Assembly: GCA_001730015.1 (NCBI GenBank)
Contig: MDLA01000080.1
Location: 1 to 64,000, forward strand
Direction: 5' to 3'
DNA length: 64,000 nt
Source: Chromatiales bacterium (ex Bugula neritina AB1)
GTDB lineage: Bacteria; Pseudomonadota; Gammaproteobacteria; Granulosicoccales; Granulosicoccaceae
Below, piece after piece: positions 27,033 through 35,926 of this stretch. The notes beneath the pieces were generated by a model, which ran no database searches, was not told where the DNA came from, and worked only from the letters and a program-made list of their open reading frames with translations. The position numbers were made by a program, and so were the translations under genes. Every line of letters starts with the position of its first letter. The stretch's first letter is position 1.

Positions 27033-29186
27033 TCACCCGAGCTCCTGAACCTGCTGCAGTGTTGCCAGACTGAATACGATGGCCAAAACGGAAAAGATCA
27101 GGGTCAGCGCAAGCCGCAAGCCGATACCCAGCCCGCCCTGCGGGAAATGCATGGTATTGCCCGCCGGTATTATGGACGGTACGGCTGTTTTTGCGAGAGG
27201 CTCGATTGCGGGATCTCTGACCACCTCGTTTTCTACGGCCACAAGGCTGGTGTAGCGAGTTACCAGACCATAGTTAAGAGCTGTTTCGGTTACCTGTCGT
27301 TCTGTGTTGTTTTGGTCTGCGCCAAGCAACAGTCTGTTCTCGAGATCATCGATTTTTCGTCTTGCCCATAATTTATACAAGCCCTGGTCGCCGTCTGTCG
27401 AGCGGTTGTCATTATTTGGCTGCGGCGAGTCTGTGTGAGTCTGACTGGCCTTGACCTGCAGGCGTCTGCTCCATTGCCGACCACCATGGTTTCCACTGAT
27501 AACCAGATCAGCCGAACCTATTGCGTGCGGCCATCTGGCGTCGGCCAGAACCGGTTCTCCGGCATATAAATCGGGTGGGGTTGCCGGATATATTTCCGGC
27601 TTGGCAACGCCTTCCCAGTTCAGTGAAAGGTTTGTCAGTACCGGTCGTTCTAGCTTGTGGAACAACGCCAGCATTTTCTCCTGTACTTCGGTGTCGCGTG
27701 CGATATAGGTGTAACTGCCACGACCGATTTCGGCGGCTTTGCGCATGAACCAGGTGTTCGGCGCTGAGCCAATACCGATAGTAAAAAGACGGTTTTGACC
27801 CATTTTCTGCTGCAGCTGACGGAAAATGGCATCTTCATTACCCACGCTGCCATCAGTAACAAACACAATTTGCCTAATTGATCCGCTTTCGCCGCTGGAA
27901 GAACGGGTGTTGTCCAGTAGAGCGGTGCGCAGTGCTGTGGCGATCTCTGTTCCACCCTCGGCATATAGATTTTGCACCCACTGATTTGCGTAGTGGCGAT
28001 TTTCCTGGTTCGCAGCTTGAGCGCTGTGAAAAAGTGTTCGGGGTGAGTCGTTGAATTCGATAACGTTAAAGGTATCCGCAACACTCAGTCGGTTGATACC
28101 CAGCTGCAGTGCCTGGCGTGCCTGAATGATTGAATTACCCTGCATTGATCCGGAGGTATCGATAACAAAAATAACTTCGCGGCCAGTACTGACTTCGTTA
28201 AAGAATTCCTGCGGCGGGATCAACATGATGGAGGCAAAAGATTCGCTGCTGTCTGCGTCGGTCCGGTCCTGGCGAAAAACAGCCGCGTGCGGACTGCTAC
28301 CGTGTTTCGGGTACCAGTTGATTTCGAAGTCCCGATCCATAGGAACTCTCTGGTCGGTCAGAGACACCTGCCAGAGATTATCCTCTGCGGTGCTGACGAT
28401 TGAGTGAGACCGGCTTTCCACCCGTTCGAGCTCAATTCCGGAATCGATGGTGATAACTATTTCCGTCATATTCATTGTGGCGGATGCTGTCATCGGGGGA
28501 GTGATCTCGTCGGCATCTGCCACCAGATCGGTTGGCTCGGCCCAGCCGTTCGTCGCAACTTTATAGGACCCCTGTGCGTCAATTGCTGCGGTTGTGATTC
28601 CATTGCGCGGCTGCAGACGCTGCCCGGGCACGTAGCGTGGTGTTAGTGTCAGAGGGATGCGCTGGCTGAACACACCATCTGAATAGCGTGGGGCCGATTG
28701 GTAGGCGATAGCTATATCAACATTTTCCCCCGGAGGTATATTTGCAACGCGGGTGCTGAACAGATTGGCCCGTTGCTGTTCCAGCAAGCTTGTGCGCTGA
28801 CCATTGTTGCGCGCGGTCTGGTAGGTTTTTCTGGCCTTGTCGCGAGGCTGCAGCACGCCCTGTACAGTGCGTTCACCGATAGTCATTTCAAGCGAGTCTA
28901 TACTGGCGTTTTCAGGCAGCGGGAATACGTAAACCGCTTCCATCCAGGCGGAACTCTCATTGCGAAAGGACTGTCGTACCTGCACCCGTGTCGACATACC
29001 CGTTACCCGGGCATCGATGCTGCTGCTCACGGGTTGTAGCCTTGTGTAGTTGTCGTGACCCGCTGGTGTTGCCATCAGGCCCGATCTGTCTGCCGGATAT
29101 ACTTCGCTACCTATGGCGAATGGGTGTGACGATAAAAACAGGAACACAATACACAGGGTAATGGCAGTGCTGAGGTGATCTTTCAT
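27033..29186 (-). CDS. sortase target protein with VIT and vWA domains
   Basis: The track starts at 29210; ATG 29186 gives a tidy signal peptide (MKDHLSTAITLCIVFLFLSSHPFA) behind CCGGAACC. Numbering from 29210, residues about 55-185 form a vault/inter-alpha-trypsin (VIT) domain and about 345-515 a von Willebrand A domain with the metal site DTSGSM (351-356). A C-terminal hydrophobic helix (ALTLIFSVLAIVFSLATL) follows the likely sorting signal FPQGG. The family (TIGR03788-like) is the usual sole substrate of the adjacent sortase. The motif differs from the LPxTG usually quoted, and the tail lacks a cluster of basic residues. Its role is presumably surface display or adhesion. Confidence 0.9.
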   Translation of the reverse strand: MKDHLSTAITLCIVFLFLSSHPFAIGSEVYPADRSGLMATPAGHDNYTRLQPVSSSIDARVTGMSTRVQVRQSFRNESSAWMEAVYVFPLPENASIDSLEMTIGERTVQGVLQPRDKARKTYQTARNNGQRTSLLEQQRANLFSTRVANIPPGENVDIAIAYQSAPRYSDGVFSQRIPLTLTPRYVPGQRLQPRNGITTAAIDAQGSYKVATNGWAEPTDLVADADEITPPMTASATMNMTEIVITIDSGIELERVESRSHSIVSTAEDNLWQVSLTDQRVPMDRDFEINWYPKHGSSPHAAVFRQDRTDADSSESFASIMLIPPQEFFNEVSTGREVIFVIDTSGSMQGNSIIQARQALQLGINRLSVADTFNVIEFNDSPRTLFHSAQAANQENRHYANQWVQNLYAEGGTEIATALRTALLDNTRSSSGESGSIRQIVFVTDGSVGNEDAIFRQLQQKMGQNRLFTIGIGSAPNTWFMRKAAEIGRGSYTYIARDTEVQEKMLALFHKLERPVLTNLSLNWEGVAKPEIYPATPPDLYAGEPVLADARWPHAIGSADLVISGNHGGRQWSRRLQVKASQTHTDSPQPNNDNRSTDGDQGLYKLWARRKIDDLENRLLLGADQNNTERQVTETALNYGLVTRYTSLVAVENEVVRDPAIEPLAKTAVPSIIPAGNTMHFPQGGLGIGLRLALTLIFSVLAIVFSLATLQQVQELG

Positions 29187-29412
29187 AACGGTTCCGGCAG
29201 TAGTTTGCATGTACCGTTAGTTAACAGGGTAATGGTGGCATCGCGGGTTTTAAGCTGTGCTCAATCGGGATGAATTATGACGAAAAAAGGCAGCGTGCCG
29301 TGTTGCCGTTGATTGTTTACCCTGCTGCTCCGTCACTACTGACGCGTGTTCACCAGACAGGCATTAGTGTATCGTGAAATGTTGCACATCCTTTTGAGAG
29401 TACTGTGTTTAC

Positions 29413-30336
29413 ATGGTCAAACGCCTGATTCATCCGATTGCTGTTATCCTGCTCGCGCTGTTTAATTTAACTGCTGTAGCTGCCGTTGCCAGCGCCGAAA
29501 CCCGGGCCGGCGCGCAGATTCAGGGGCAGGCTGACTCGTCTGGTGATTCGTATATAGAAAAACCACGCTGGGAGGTCGGGGTTGCGGCGGCCGCCATCGG
29601 GGTTCCCGCTTACCCTTCATCTTCGGTTACCAATGATCGCGGTTTTGTCGTGCCCTGGTTTATCTACCGTGGCGACACGATCCGTCTGCGTGAAGGTGGC
29701 CTGCAGGTGATCGCTCTGGAAAATAAACGGCTGACTCTGGGCTTGTCTCTCGGTGGATCACTGAGCGCAAACTCCGATATCACTCCATTGCGTGAGGGTA
29801 TGCCGAATCTTGATTACCTGTTCGAATTCGGACCGCAGCTGGATTACCGGATCTGGGATCGCGAGCTGGGAGGTGGCGAGCGTTCCCGGCTTAACTGGCA
29901 GACTTCGCTCAGGGCTGCCGTATCCACTGATTTTTCAGCTTTTCGCTCACGCGGGCTGGTGCTGAGTTCTGAGGTGTCTTATCGTCGCGATAATATTCTG
30001 GGTACCAGAGCGACGGTGTTTCTGTCAGCCGGGCCAACCTGGGCAGCTGAGAAATTCATGGATTTTTTCTATCAGGTTGACCCGCAGTTTGTCACCGCGC
30101 AGCGTGCGGCATTTGATGCGGAGCCAGGGTATCTGGGGACAGATCTGGTTTTCGGTTTGAGTACGCATTTTAGCGAGCGTTTGCAGGGCTTTATTGGTTT
30201 GGGTACCAGTCTTCACGATGGAGCGGCAAACAACGACAGTCCGTTGTTCGAAGACAGTTCAACACATGCGGCAGTAATAGGGCTAAGCTGGCAGCTGAAA
30301 AAAAGCCGTCGCAGTGTTCGCGTTCTGGATGAATAG
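29413..30336 (+). CDS. MipA/OmpV family outer-membrane protein
   Basis: A 307-residue protein with a signal peptide ending near ASAET. Its mature part starts WEVGVAAAAIGVPAYPSS and continues with FVVPWFIYRGDTIRLREGG and LDYLFEFGPQLDYRI, the MipA/OmpV pattern. The family forms small beta-barrels or scaffolds for murein enzymes. It ends ALRLSWQLKK-like (VIGLSWQLKKS), as barrels do, although extra basic residues follow. It is divergent from the sortase target gene across 226 bases. Confidence 0.87.
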   Translation: MVKRLIHPIAVILLALFNLTAVAAVASAETRAGAQIQGQADSSGDSYIEKPRWEVGVAAAAIGVPAYPSSSVTNDRGFVVPWFIYRGDTIRLREGGLQVIALENKRLTLGLSLGGSLSANSDITPLREGMPNLDYLFEFGPQLDYRIWDRELGGGERSRLNWQTSLRAAVSTDFSAFRSRGLVLSSEVSYRRDNILGTRATVFLSAGPTWAAEKFMDFFYQVDPQFVTAQRAAFDAEPGYLGTDLVFGLSTHFSERLQGFIGLGTSLHDGAANNDSPLFEDSSTHAAVIGLSWQLKKSRRSVRVLDE

Positions 30337-30450
30337 TCGCCGCTGGACCACACGTGCACTCTTTAAAAGTGCGAAGCGCTGAATAAAGTACAAAGCGCCG
30401 GGCATTGGTTTATTGGGCATTGCTTATGACTATAACAGTGGAGTATTGCG

Positions 30451-32265
30451 ATGACGTGGCATCCGCATAAACTTGGCGAGGCGCTGAAGCAGAGTAATCA
30501 AAGCATTGAAATGCTGCTTACCCTCCTTAAAGACAGCAATGATACCACGCAAAAAGTTGGCTTGACCTGCGAGTTGATTATTGCTGTGTTCGATCAGTTC
30601 TATACGGAACTGTGTGCCTATCCAAGGCGGGCGCAAACAGCATTTGAACAGCGTGACCCCAACTCCTCTATTCTGATCAGTCGTGACCGACTGGAGCTGT
30701 ATAGTGAATATATTGAGTATTACACGCCCCTGTTGCTCGAGAGCTTTGAGGAAATAGGGCGGCTTGAAGCACTATGGGAAGCCTTTGAAGCGCGCTTTCT
30801 GCAAGAGATAGAGCACCGCTACGAAGCGGATATTGCTTTTAGTTTTGCCAACTCAATTGAGCGCAGAATTTATCAGGGTGAGTGGAAGCCGGTTGCCTAT
30901 TCTTTTTCACAACCTTCGATAGAGCGGGCGAAATCACGCGAGAGTGCCTATAGAACATTCGATATTAAAACTACTATAACGCAGGAGCAGATGGTAGAAA
31001 TTCTGGGTATTCCACAGCTGAATATTCCGTATATAAATCTGCATGCAGATGCGCAGAAAATTGTTGAACGCATTGAGCAGATAGCAAGGCTGGGTGAGTA
31101 TGACGATCAGCCGCTGTCGCGGGTGGATATACTGAAAGGAGGTTTCTTTCGCGATTTAACTGCGTTTATTGTGGGGCGGGTAGTTAAGTACGATGGAACC
31201 TTTGCACCGTTTGTCATCGCGCTTCTGAACGATGCCGAGGGATTGAGAGTTGATGCGTTTCTGCATAAAACGGCCGATGCGCATAATCTGTTGAGTTCAA
31301 CTCTGGCGAACTTTCATGTAACCAACGATTTGTACTACCAAACCTGTGTTTTTCTATATAGCATTATGCCAAAGCGTCCACTGGGGCTGCACTACAGCAC
31401 GATTGGTTTTAATCACGTGGGCAAAGTTGCTGTCATTGAGGAGCTGAAGTCGCAATTGCAGGAGTCAGGCTCGGTGCTTGCTTCATCGCCTGGTTATGAG
31501 GGTACAGTTGCTATAGGGTTTACTTTTGAAGCAAGTACCTATCACCTGAAGGTAATCAGGAACACACCAACAAAATCCTATAAATGGGGAGAGTTTGAGG
31601 GGATTGATGCAGTACTGGACAAATACCGTATTGTGCATCAGATTAATCGTACCGGTAGTATGGTAGACAATATTATTTACCATAACCTGAGGCTCCATAA
31701 AGATCTTTTCGCGGAAGATCTATTGCTCGATATTACAACCGAGGCCAGTGACAGTGTCAGTCTGCACGGTGACTATGTATTGTTTAAATCGCTGATCGTG
31801 CAGTTGAAAATTATTCCGCTACCGGTTTATTTTGATTCAGCCAGCGATGAACAGATCAAGAAAATTATTAATAACCTGGGCCACTGTATAAAAAATAATA
31901 TGGCGGCGAATATTTTTAACCGTGATCTGGATGCCCGCAATTACGGGGTCGGCCGCTACGACAAGGTCTTCCTGTTCGACTACGACGCGCTGGAACAGCT
32001 AACTGATATAAAAATTAGAACCAACCTCGATCGCATTGATGGTGAAGAAGATATCCCTGACTGGTATTTCGAAGATGGTGTTGTGTTTTTACCCGAGGAG
32101 ATCGAATCCGGCCTGCAACTGGAACATAGGGAGGCGCGACGGCATTTCCGGGATTTACATGCCGATCTTCTGACTGTCGATTATTGGCAAGGCGTGCAGG
32201 ATCAACTCCAGCAGGGCGAGGTCTTAGGGCTTCGAAGCTACCCGGAGAGCCGCAAGCTTGGCTAG
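30451..32265 (+). CDS. aceK: isocitrate dehydrogenase kinase/phosphatase AceK, divergent
   Basis: A 604-residue AceK (E. coli protein 578). The N-terminal regulatory part is less conserved; the kinase part is clear. Counterparts of the E. coli active site: the ATP-binding Lys in YHLKVIR (K367), the catalytic-loop Asp in RDLDARN (D492) with N497, and the metal-binding Asps in FDYD (D510, D512). The Lys that in E. coli follows four residues after the loop Asp is Arg here (R496). The ending DLHADLLTVDYWQ matches DMHADLFRADYW. AceK switches isocitrate dehydrogenase off and on to steer carbon into the glyoxylate shunt. Neither aceA nor aceB is adjacent. Confidence 0.88.
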   Translation: MTWHPHKLGEALKQSNQSIEMLLTLLKDSNDTTQKVGLTCELIIAVFDQFYTELCAYPRRAQTAFEQRDPNSSILISRDRLELYSEYIEYYTPLLLESFEEIGRLEALWEAFEARFLQEIEHRYEADIAFSFANSIERRIYQGEWKPVAYSFSQPSIERAKSRESAYRTFDIKTTITQEQMVEILGIPQLNIPYINLHADAQKIVERIEQIARLGEYDDQPLSRVDILKGGFFRDLTAFIVGRVVKYDGTFAPFVIALLNDAEGLRVDAFLHKTADAHNLLSSTLANFHVTNDLYYQTCVFLYSIMPKRPLGLHYSTIGFNHVGKVAVIEELKSQLQESGSVLASSPGYEGTVAIGFTFEASTYHLKVIRNTPTKSYKWGEFEGIDAVLDKYRIVHQINRTGSMVDNIIYHNLRLHKDLFAEDLLLDITTEASDSVSLHGDYVLFKSLIVQLKIIPLPVYFDSASDEQIKKIINNLGHCIKNNMAANIFNRDLDARNYGVGRYDKVFLFDYDALEQLTDIKIRTNLDRIDGEEDIPDWYFEDGVVFLPEEIESGLQLEHREARRHFRDLHADLLTVDYWQGVQDQLQQGEVLGLRSYPESRKLG

Positions 32266-32580
32266 TGCCCGTTCATAACCAGCGCTACTGCGGACCACCC
32301 AAGCACGCAATCTTTCACCGACTACATGTGGTCATTTAGATTGACTAAACACCCACATGTGGCAGGCGAAAACTCCCGCACCCGAGTGACCCTCGCTACG
32401 CCCCGGTTTATGGACCGGTATTGGCTGGCTTTACAGTTTTATTTGAGCTACTTCGAGCCAGCAAAAATTTGCCGGATAAGTCTGCTGGCGCAGTTGTGCT
32501 GCCGGGAGGCGCAATTGTGGTTGATACTGCCTGCGCTAAAGGTGTAAACAGGACGCTTGATTGCAGAACAGGGTTTTAAT
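32266..32580. other. gene-less interval between aceK and the GST gene
   Basis: 315 bases without a supported gene; the ORF at 32326-32547 has no ribosome site and no family features. The octamer ACATGTGG occurs twice (near 32324 and 32353) and is part of the palindrome CCACATGTGG at the second site, a possible operator. The promoter of the GST / Rieske run should lie here. Confidence 0.4.
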
Positions 32581-33186
32581 ATGCCACTCGTCTATGGAGA
32601 TATGGCTTCCGGTAATTGCTATAAAATTGCACTGTTGTTTTCACGGCTCGGTATCGAGCATGAGTGGCAGGGAACTCTGGTGGTGCACGGTGAAACTCGC
32701 ACCGAAGAATTTCGGGCACTAAACCCTGCCGGGCAGATTCCGGTGGTCGTGCTCGAAGATGGCACGGTGCTGACTCAATCAAACGCGATTCTCTATTATT
32801 TTGCCCGCAACACAGACTTAGTGCCGGCTGATCCACTGTTAATGACGCGAATGCTGGAGTGGCAGTTCTTTGAGCAATACAGTCATGAGCCGACAATCGC
32901 GGTCAGGCGCTTTATTCAAAAATTTCTGCAGATGCCGGCAGATCGGCGTGCAGAATACGCGCAGCTGGAAGAAGGCGGCTATCGTGCCCTGGGTGTTCTG
33001 GAGCGATGCCTGGCAGAGAATGATTTTCTTGTCGGCAGCGCGTATTCGCTGGCGGATATCAGTCTTTATGCATATACCCATGTAGCCGATGAGGGGGGCT
33101 TTGATCTGAGTTCATTCCCCGCAATTAACGGTTGGCTGGATCGAGTGCAGGGCGAGCCCGGCTATATTGGAATGAACAGTCGATGA
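32581..33186 (+). CDS. glutathione S-transferase family protein
   Basis: ATG 32581 (AGGG before it) is preferred to the TTG at 32557. The 201-residue protein has the GST N-domain (YGDMASGNCYKIALLFSRLG; NPAGQIPVVVLEDGTVLTQSNAI, with cis-Pro and Glu/Ser for glutathione) and a helical C-domain with SLADISLYAYTHVA. Its stop overlaps the ATG of the Rieske oxygenase (ATGA), so the two are co-translated. It may conjugate or isomerise a product of that oxygenase. Confidence 0.88.
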   Translation: MPLVYGDMASGNCYKIALLFSRLGIEHEWQGTLVVHGETRTEEFRALNPAGQIPVVVLEDGTVLTQSNAILYYFARNTDLVPADPLLMTRMLEWQFFEQYSHEPTIAVRRFIQKFLQMPADRRAEYAQLEEGGYRALGVLERCLAENDFLVGSAYSLADISLYAYTHVADEGGFDLSSFPAINGWLDRVQGEPGYIGMNSR

Positions 33187-34283
33187 GTAAGAGCCTGAAA
33201 GAACTTGTTGACGAGATTTCGGTTAATTGTGCGGGTAAGAATCAATCATTACCTGCAGCGTGTTATCACCGTGAAGATTTTCTAGCACTCGAAAAAGCAA
33301 AGGTGCTCAATGGCGGCTGGCACTGCCTCGGGCGGGCTGACGAAATTCCGGGTGAGGGTGATTTTTTCACGACAACGCTTCTCAATGAGCCGATGCTTGT
33401 TGTTCGTGGCGGCGACGGAGGAATTCGTGTGTTGTCGAATGTCTGCCGCCACCGGGCAGCGCCAGTGGCCAGCGGATACGGTACAGCCAGCGGATTTAGA
33501 TGCCCCTATCACGCGTGGACCTATGAGATTGATGGTCGCCTGCGCAGTGCACCACTGGTGGAAAAAAAGTTGTTGAAGAATTGCCAGTTGCCGGTGATAC
33601 GAAGTGAGTGCTGGGGAGGCTTTATATTTGCCACGCTGGACAGTTCGATTGAATCATTGCAGCACAGCCTGATCGGTCTCGAAGAGCAGATTCGAAACTA
33701 TAGAATGGAAAAGATGCACCATGTCGCGTATTTCGAAGAGACCTGGGAATGCAACTGGAAATCGCTGGTTGAGAATTTCATGGACGGCTATCATTTGTCT
33801 GTGGTACACCCGCAAACCCTGCGCCCGTTAACGCCTACCCGCTTGTGTCAAACGATGGAAAGCGGACCGGCGTTTACCGGCTATATAGCGAATTATGCTA
33901 AGTCGGCTCCGCTTCGCAAGCGGTATTCGAAATTGCTGACCGAAGATGAGAAACGCCAGTCGAAGCTCTTTTGTGTTTATCCGGCTATGGTCGCATCGAT
34001 ATCACCGGATACGCTGGTTTATCTCGCGCTGCAACCCGATGGCCCTGAACGGGTACGGGTCAAGTGGGGGCTTTCGGTGGTGGAAGCACGATTGTCAGCC
34101 AGAGAAAAACAGAGCCGCATTGAGAAGTGGCAGGCGATCAACGCGGAAGATCATGCTCTGTTGAGTTCATTGAGCCAGGGTCTGCAATCGGCTTTATATA
34201 CGGGCGGGGAGTTGGCACCGGCGAATCTTGAAGGTACAGTGAGTGATTTCCACGATTACCTGATTGCTGCTATTCGCCGTTAG
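33183..34283 (+). CDS. Rieske-type ring-hydroxylating oxygenase, alpha subunit
   Basis: The track opens at 33132, inside the GST gene; ATG 33183 is the coupled start, giving 366 residues. The Rieske cluster ligands are C88-x-H90 and C107-x2-H110 (CRHR, CPYHAW). The catalytic mononuclear iron site is in NFMDGYHLSVVHP (H204, H209). The protein hydroxylates or demethylates an organic substrate using electrons from a separate reductase, for which no gene is adjacent. The size and single-subunit layout resemble the choline/carnitine- or phenylpropionate-type alpha subunits, but the substrate cannot be named. Confidence 0.9.
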   Translation: MSKSLKELVDEISVNCAGKNQSLPAACYHREDFLALEKAKVLNGGWHCLGRADEIPGEGDFFTTTLLNEPMLVVRGGDGGIRVLSNVCRHRAAPVASGYGTASGFRCPYHAWTYEIDGRLRSAPLVEKKLLKNCQLPVIRSECWGGFIFATLDSSIESLQHSLIGLEEQIRNYRMEKMHHVAYFEETWECNWKSLVENFMDGYHLSVVHPQTLRPLTPTRLCQTMESGPAFTGYIANYAKSAPLRKRYSKLLTEDEKRQSKLFCVYPAMVASISPDTLVYLALQPDGPERVRVKWGLSVVEARLSAREKQSRIEKWQAINAEDHALLSSLSQGLQSALYTGGELAPANLEGTVSDFHDYLIAAIRR

Positions 34284-34320
34284 GGGTCGTTTCGATCCCG
34301 GGTAAAACAGGATAAATAGA

Positions 34321-35097
34321 GTGGTTGAGTGGCCAACGTTGTTAGCGGTGTTGCCGATAGTTCTGTTTTCCGGTTTTGTGCACGGGGCACTGGGGCTGGG
34401 TTTTCCTATGATTGCCACCCCGATAATTGCGATATTTCTGGACGTAAAGCTCGCCATCTTCATCACAGCGCTGCCGACGGCTGCAGTAAATCTGGCCAGC
34501 GTCTGGAGTGGTTCACCGTCGAGTACCACATTGCGTAAATACAGTCCGCTGGCCGGTGCCAGTCTGGCGGGCGCCGTTATTGGCTCTATTGTATTGGCAA
34601 CATCTGATGCAAACCCGTTCCGGTTGCTGTTGGCGCTGCTAATATTGTTCTTTCTATGGACAAGCCATCAGCAGCGCTGGCCGAAAGCATGGGTATTGAA
34701 TAATGGCTTGCTGGCTATGCTGCTGTTCGGCGTTCTGGGCGGGTTCTCGGCCGGTACCACCAATGTCGCGGTTGCTGTGCTGATTGTCTATTTTCTGACG
34801 CTGGAGGTGCCGCGCAATGAGTTGGTACCGGCGATGAATCTATGTTTTCTCCTCGGCAAGCTGTCGCAGATTGTGGTGTTTTTGTGGATTGGTGTTATTG
34901 GGTTTGGTTTTTTAGCATCCACCATTCCACTCACGCTCGGTGCCCTGGGGGCCTTATTTGTCGGGCAACGGCTGGGAAAATCTATTCCGCAGGAACGGTA
35001 TCGACGGATTCTCCGGATAATTCTGGCGGTATTGGCGGTGGTTCTGTTGGTGCAGTTTATTGCCGCGGTCAGCGGCAATGCGCTTTATGGCGTATAA
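34321..35097 (+). CDS. TauE/SafE (TSUP) family permease
   Basis: A 258-residue inner-membrane protein with about eight helices and the TSUP opening (GFVHGALGLGFPMIATPIIAIFLDVKLAI) and a repeated half (GGFSAGTTNVAVAVLIVYFLTLEV). Start is GTG 34321, 37 bases after the Rieske oxygenase, so it probably belongs to the same operon. The family moves sulfite, sulfoacetate or other organic anions; here it may carry the oxygenase substrate or product. Confidence 0.87.
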   Translation: MVEWPTLLAVLPIVLFSGFVHGALGLGFPMIATPIIAIFLDVKLAIFITALPTAAVNLASVWSGSPSSTTLRKYSPLAGASLAGAVIGSIVLATSDANPFRLLLALLILFFLWTSHQQRWPKAWVLNNGLLAMLLFGVLGGFSAGTTNVAVAVLIVYFLTLEVPRNELVPAMNLCFLLGKLSQIVVFLWIGVIGFGFLASTIPLTLGALGALFVGQRLGKSIPQERYRRILRIILAVLAVVLLVQFIAAVSGNALYGV

Positions 35098-35101
35098 AAA
35101 A

Positions 35102-35707
35102 CTACCATTCGGTGGTATCGGCAAATTTGATCATCCGCGGGGTGCGGTCACTATATTCCACAATACTGTGGCTACAGTTATCCATGTGCGGAAGTGCCCA
35201 GATATCATTCAACGGCCGGTTTGCGTAGTCGATCAGCAGCGATTTTAAAAATGCTCCGTGGCTGACGACCAGCACTTTTTCGGCGGTGCCATCGCATTCG
35301 TTTAGTATTTCGTCGATCGCATTGCGGGCGCGCTGTTGCAGTTGATGAAATGTTTCTGCGCCTTCAAGAGAAAATTTTTCAGGCTGATTGCGAAAATGGC
35401 CGGTTTCGATCGGGTATTTTTCGGTGGCTTCACTGAGCAATACACCTTCCCAGGGGCCAAGATGAATTTCCCTCAGCGACGGGCGGAAGTCTACGTGATC
35501 TATTTTGCCTTGCAGAATATTACTGGTGGTTTGCCGGGTGCGTGCGAGATCGCTTGAGTACACTCGATCAAATTCCGGCAGCTTGCCTACCAATGCTTTG
35601 GCCTGTGAAATACCCAGTTCCGACAGATCAGGATCAGAGGTGCCCTGAATACGAATTTCGGCATTCCAGGTAGACTGTCCGTGACGCACGAAGTGTAGTG
35701 TGGTCAT
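35102..35707 (-). CDS. histidine phosphatase family protein
   Basis: The frame is open from 35833, but the family begins at the ATG of MTTLHFVRHGQSTWN (35707), 201 residues. The phosphohistidine is in FVRHG (His9), the partner arginine in DLARTRQT, and the second His in LVVSHGAFLKS. Enzymes of this broad-specificity phosphoglycerate-mutase-like group remove phosphate from sugar phosphates, nucleotides or cobalamin precursors. It converges on the TSUP gene with only a few bases between stops. Confidence 0.88.
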   Translation of the reverse strand: MTTLHFVRHGQSTWNAEIRIQGTSDPDLSELGISQAKALVGKLPEFDRVYSSDLARTRQTTSNILQGKIDHVDFRPSLREIHLGPWEGVLLSEATEKYPIETGHFRNQPEKFSLEGAETFHQLQQRARNAIDEILNECDGTAEKVLVVSHGAFLKSLLIDYANRPLNDIWALPHMDNCSHSIVEYSDRTPRMIKFADTTEW

Positions 35708-35926
35708 TAAAAGGTGATCGCTCAATGGCTTTGACGGCAGTAGATGGTAGTTCGGTTGAGTTGTGGTAACAAGCCGATGGATGTAAGGCAATGTGTGTGA
35801 GCTGAGGCAGTCGCCTGAAATCGAATGTTGCAATTACCGGTGAAATTTGCACCCGTGCGACACGGCAGGTGTCAGAGCTGTTTGCTTCTGGCAGCATGAG
35901 GTGCAGATTTTTCTAAAGGATCAGTC

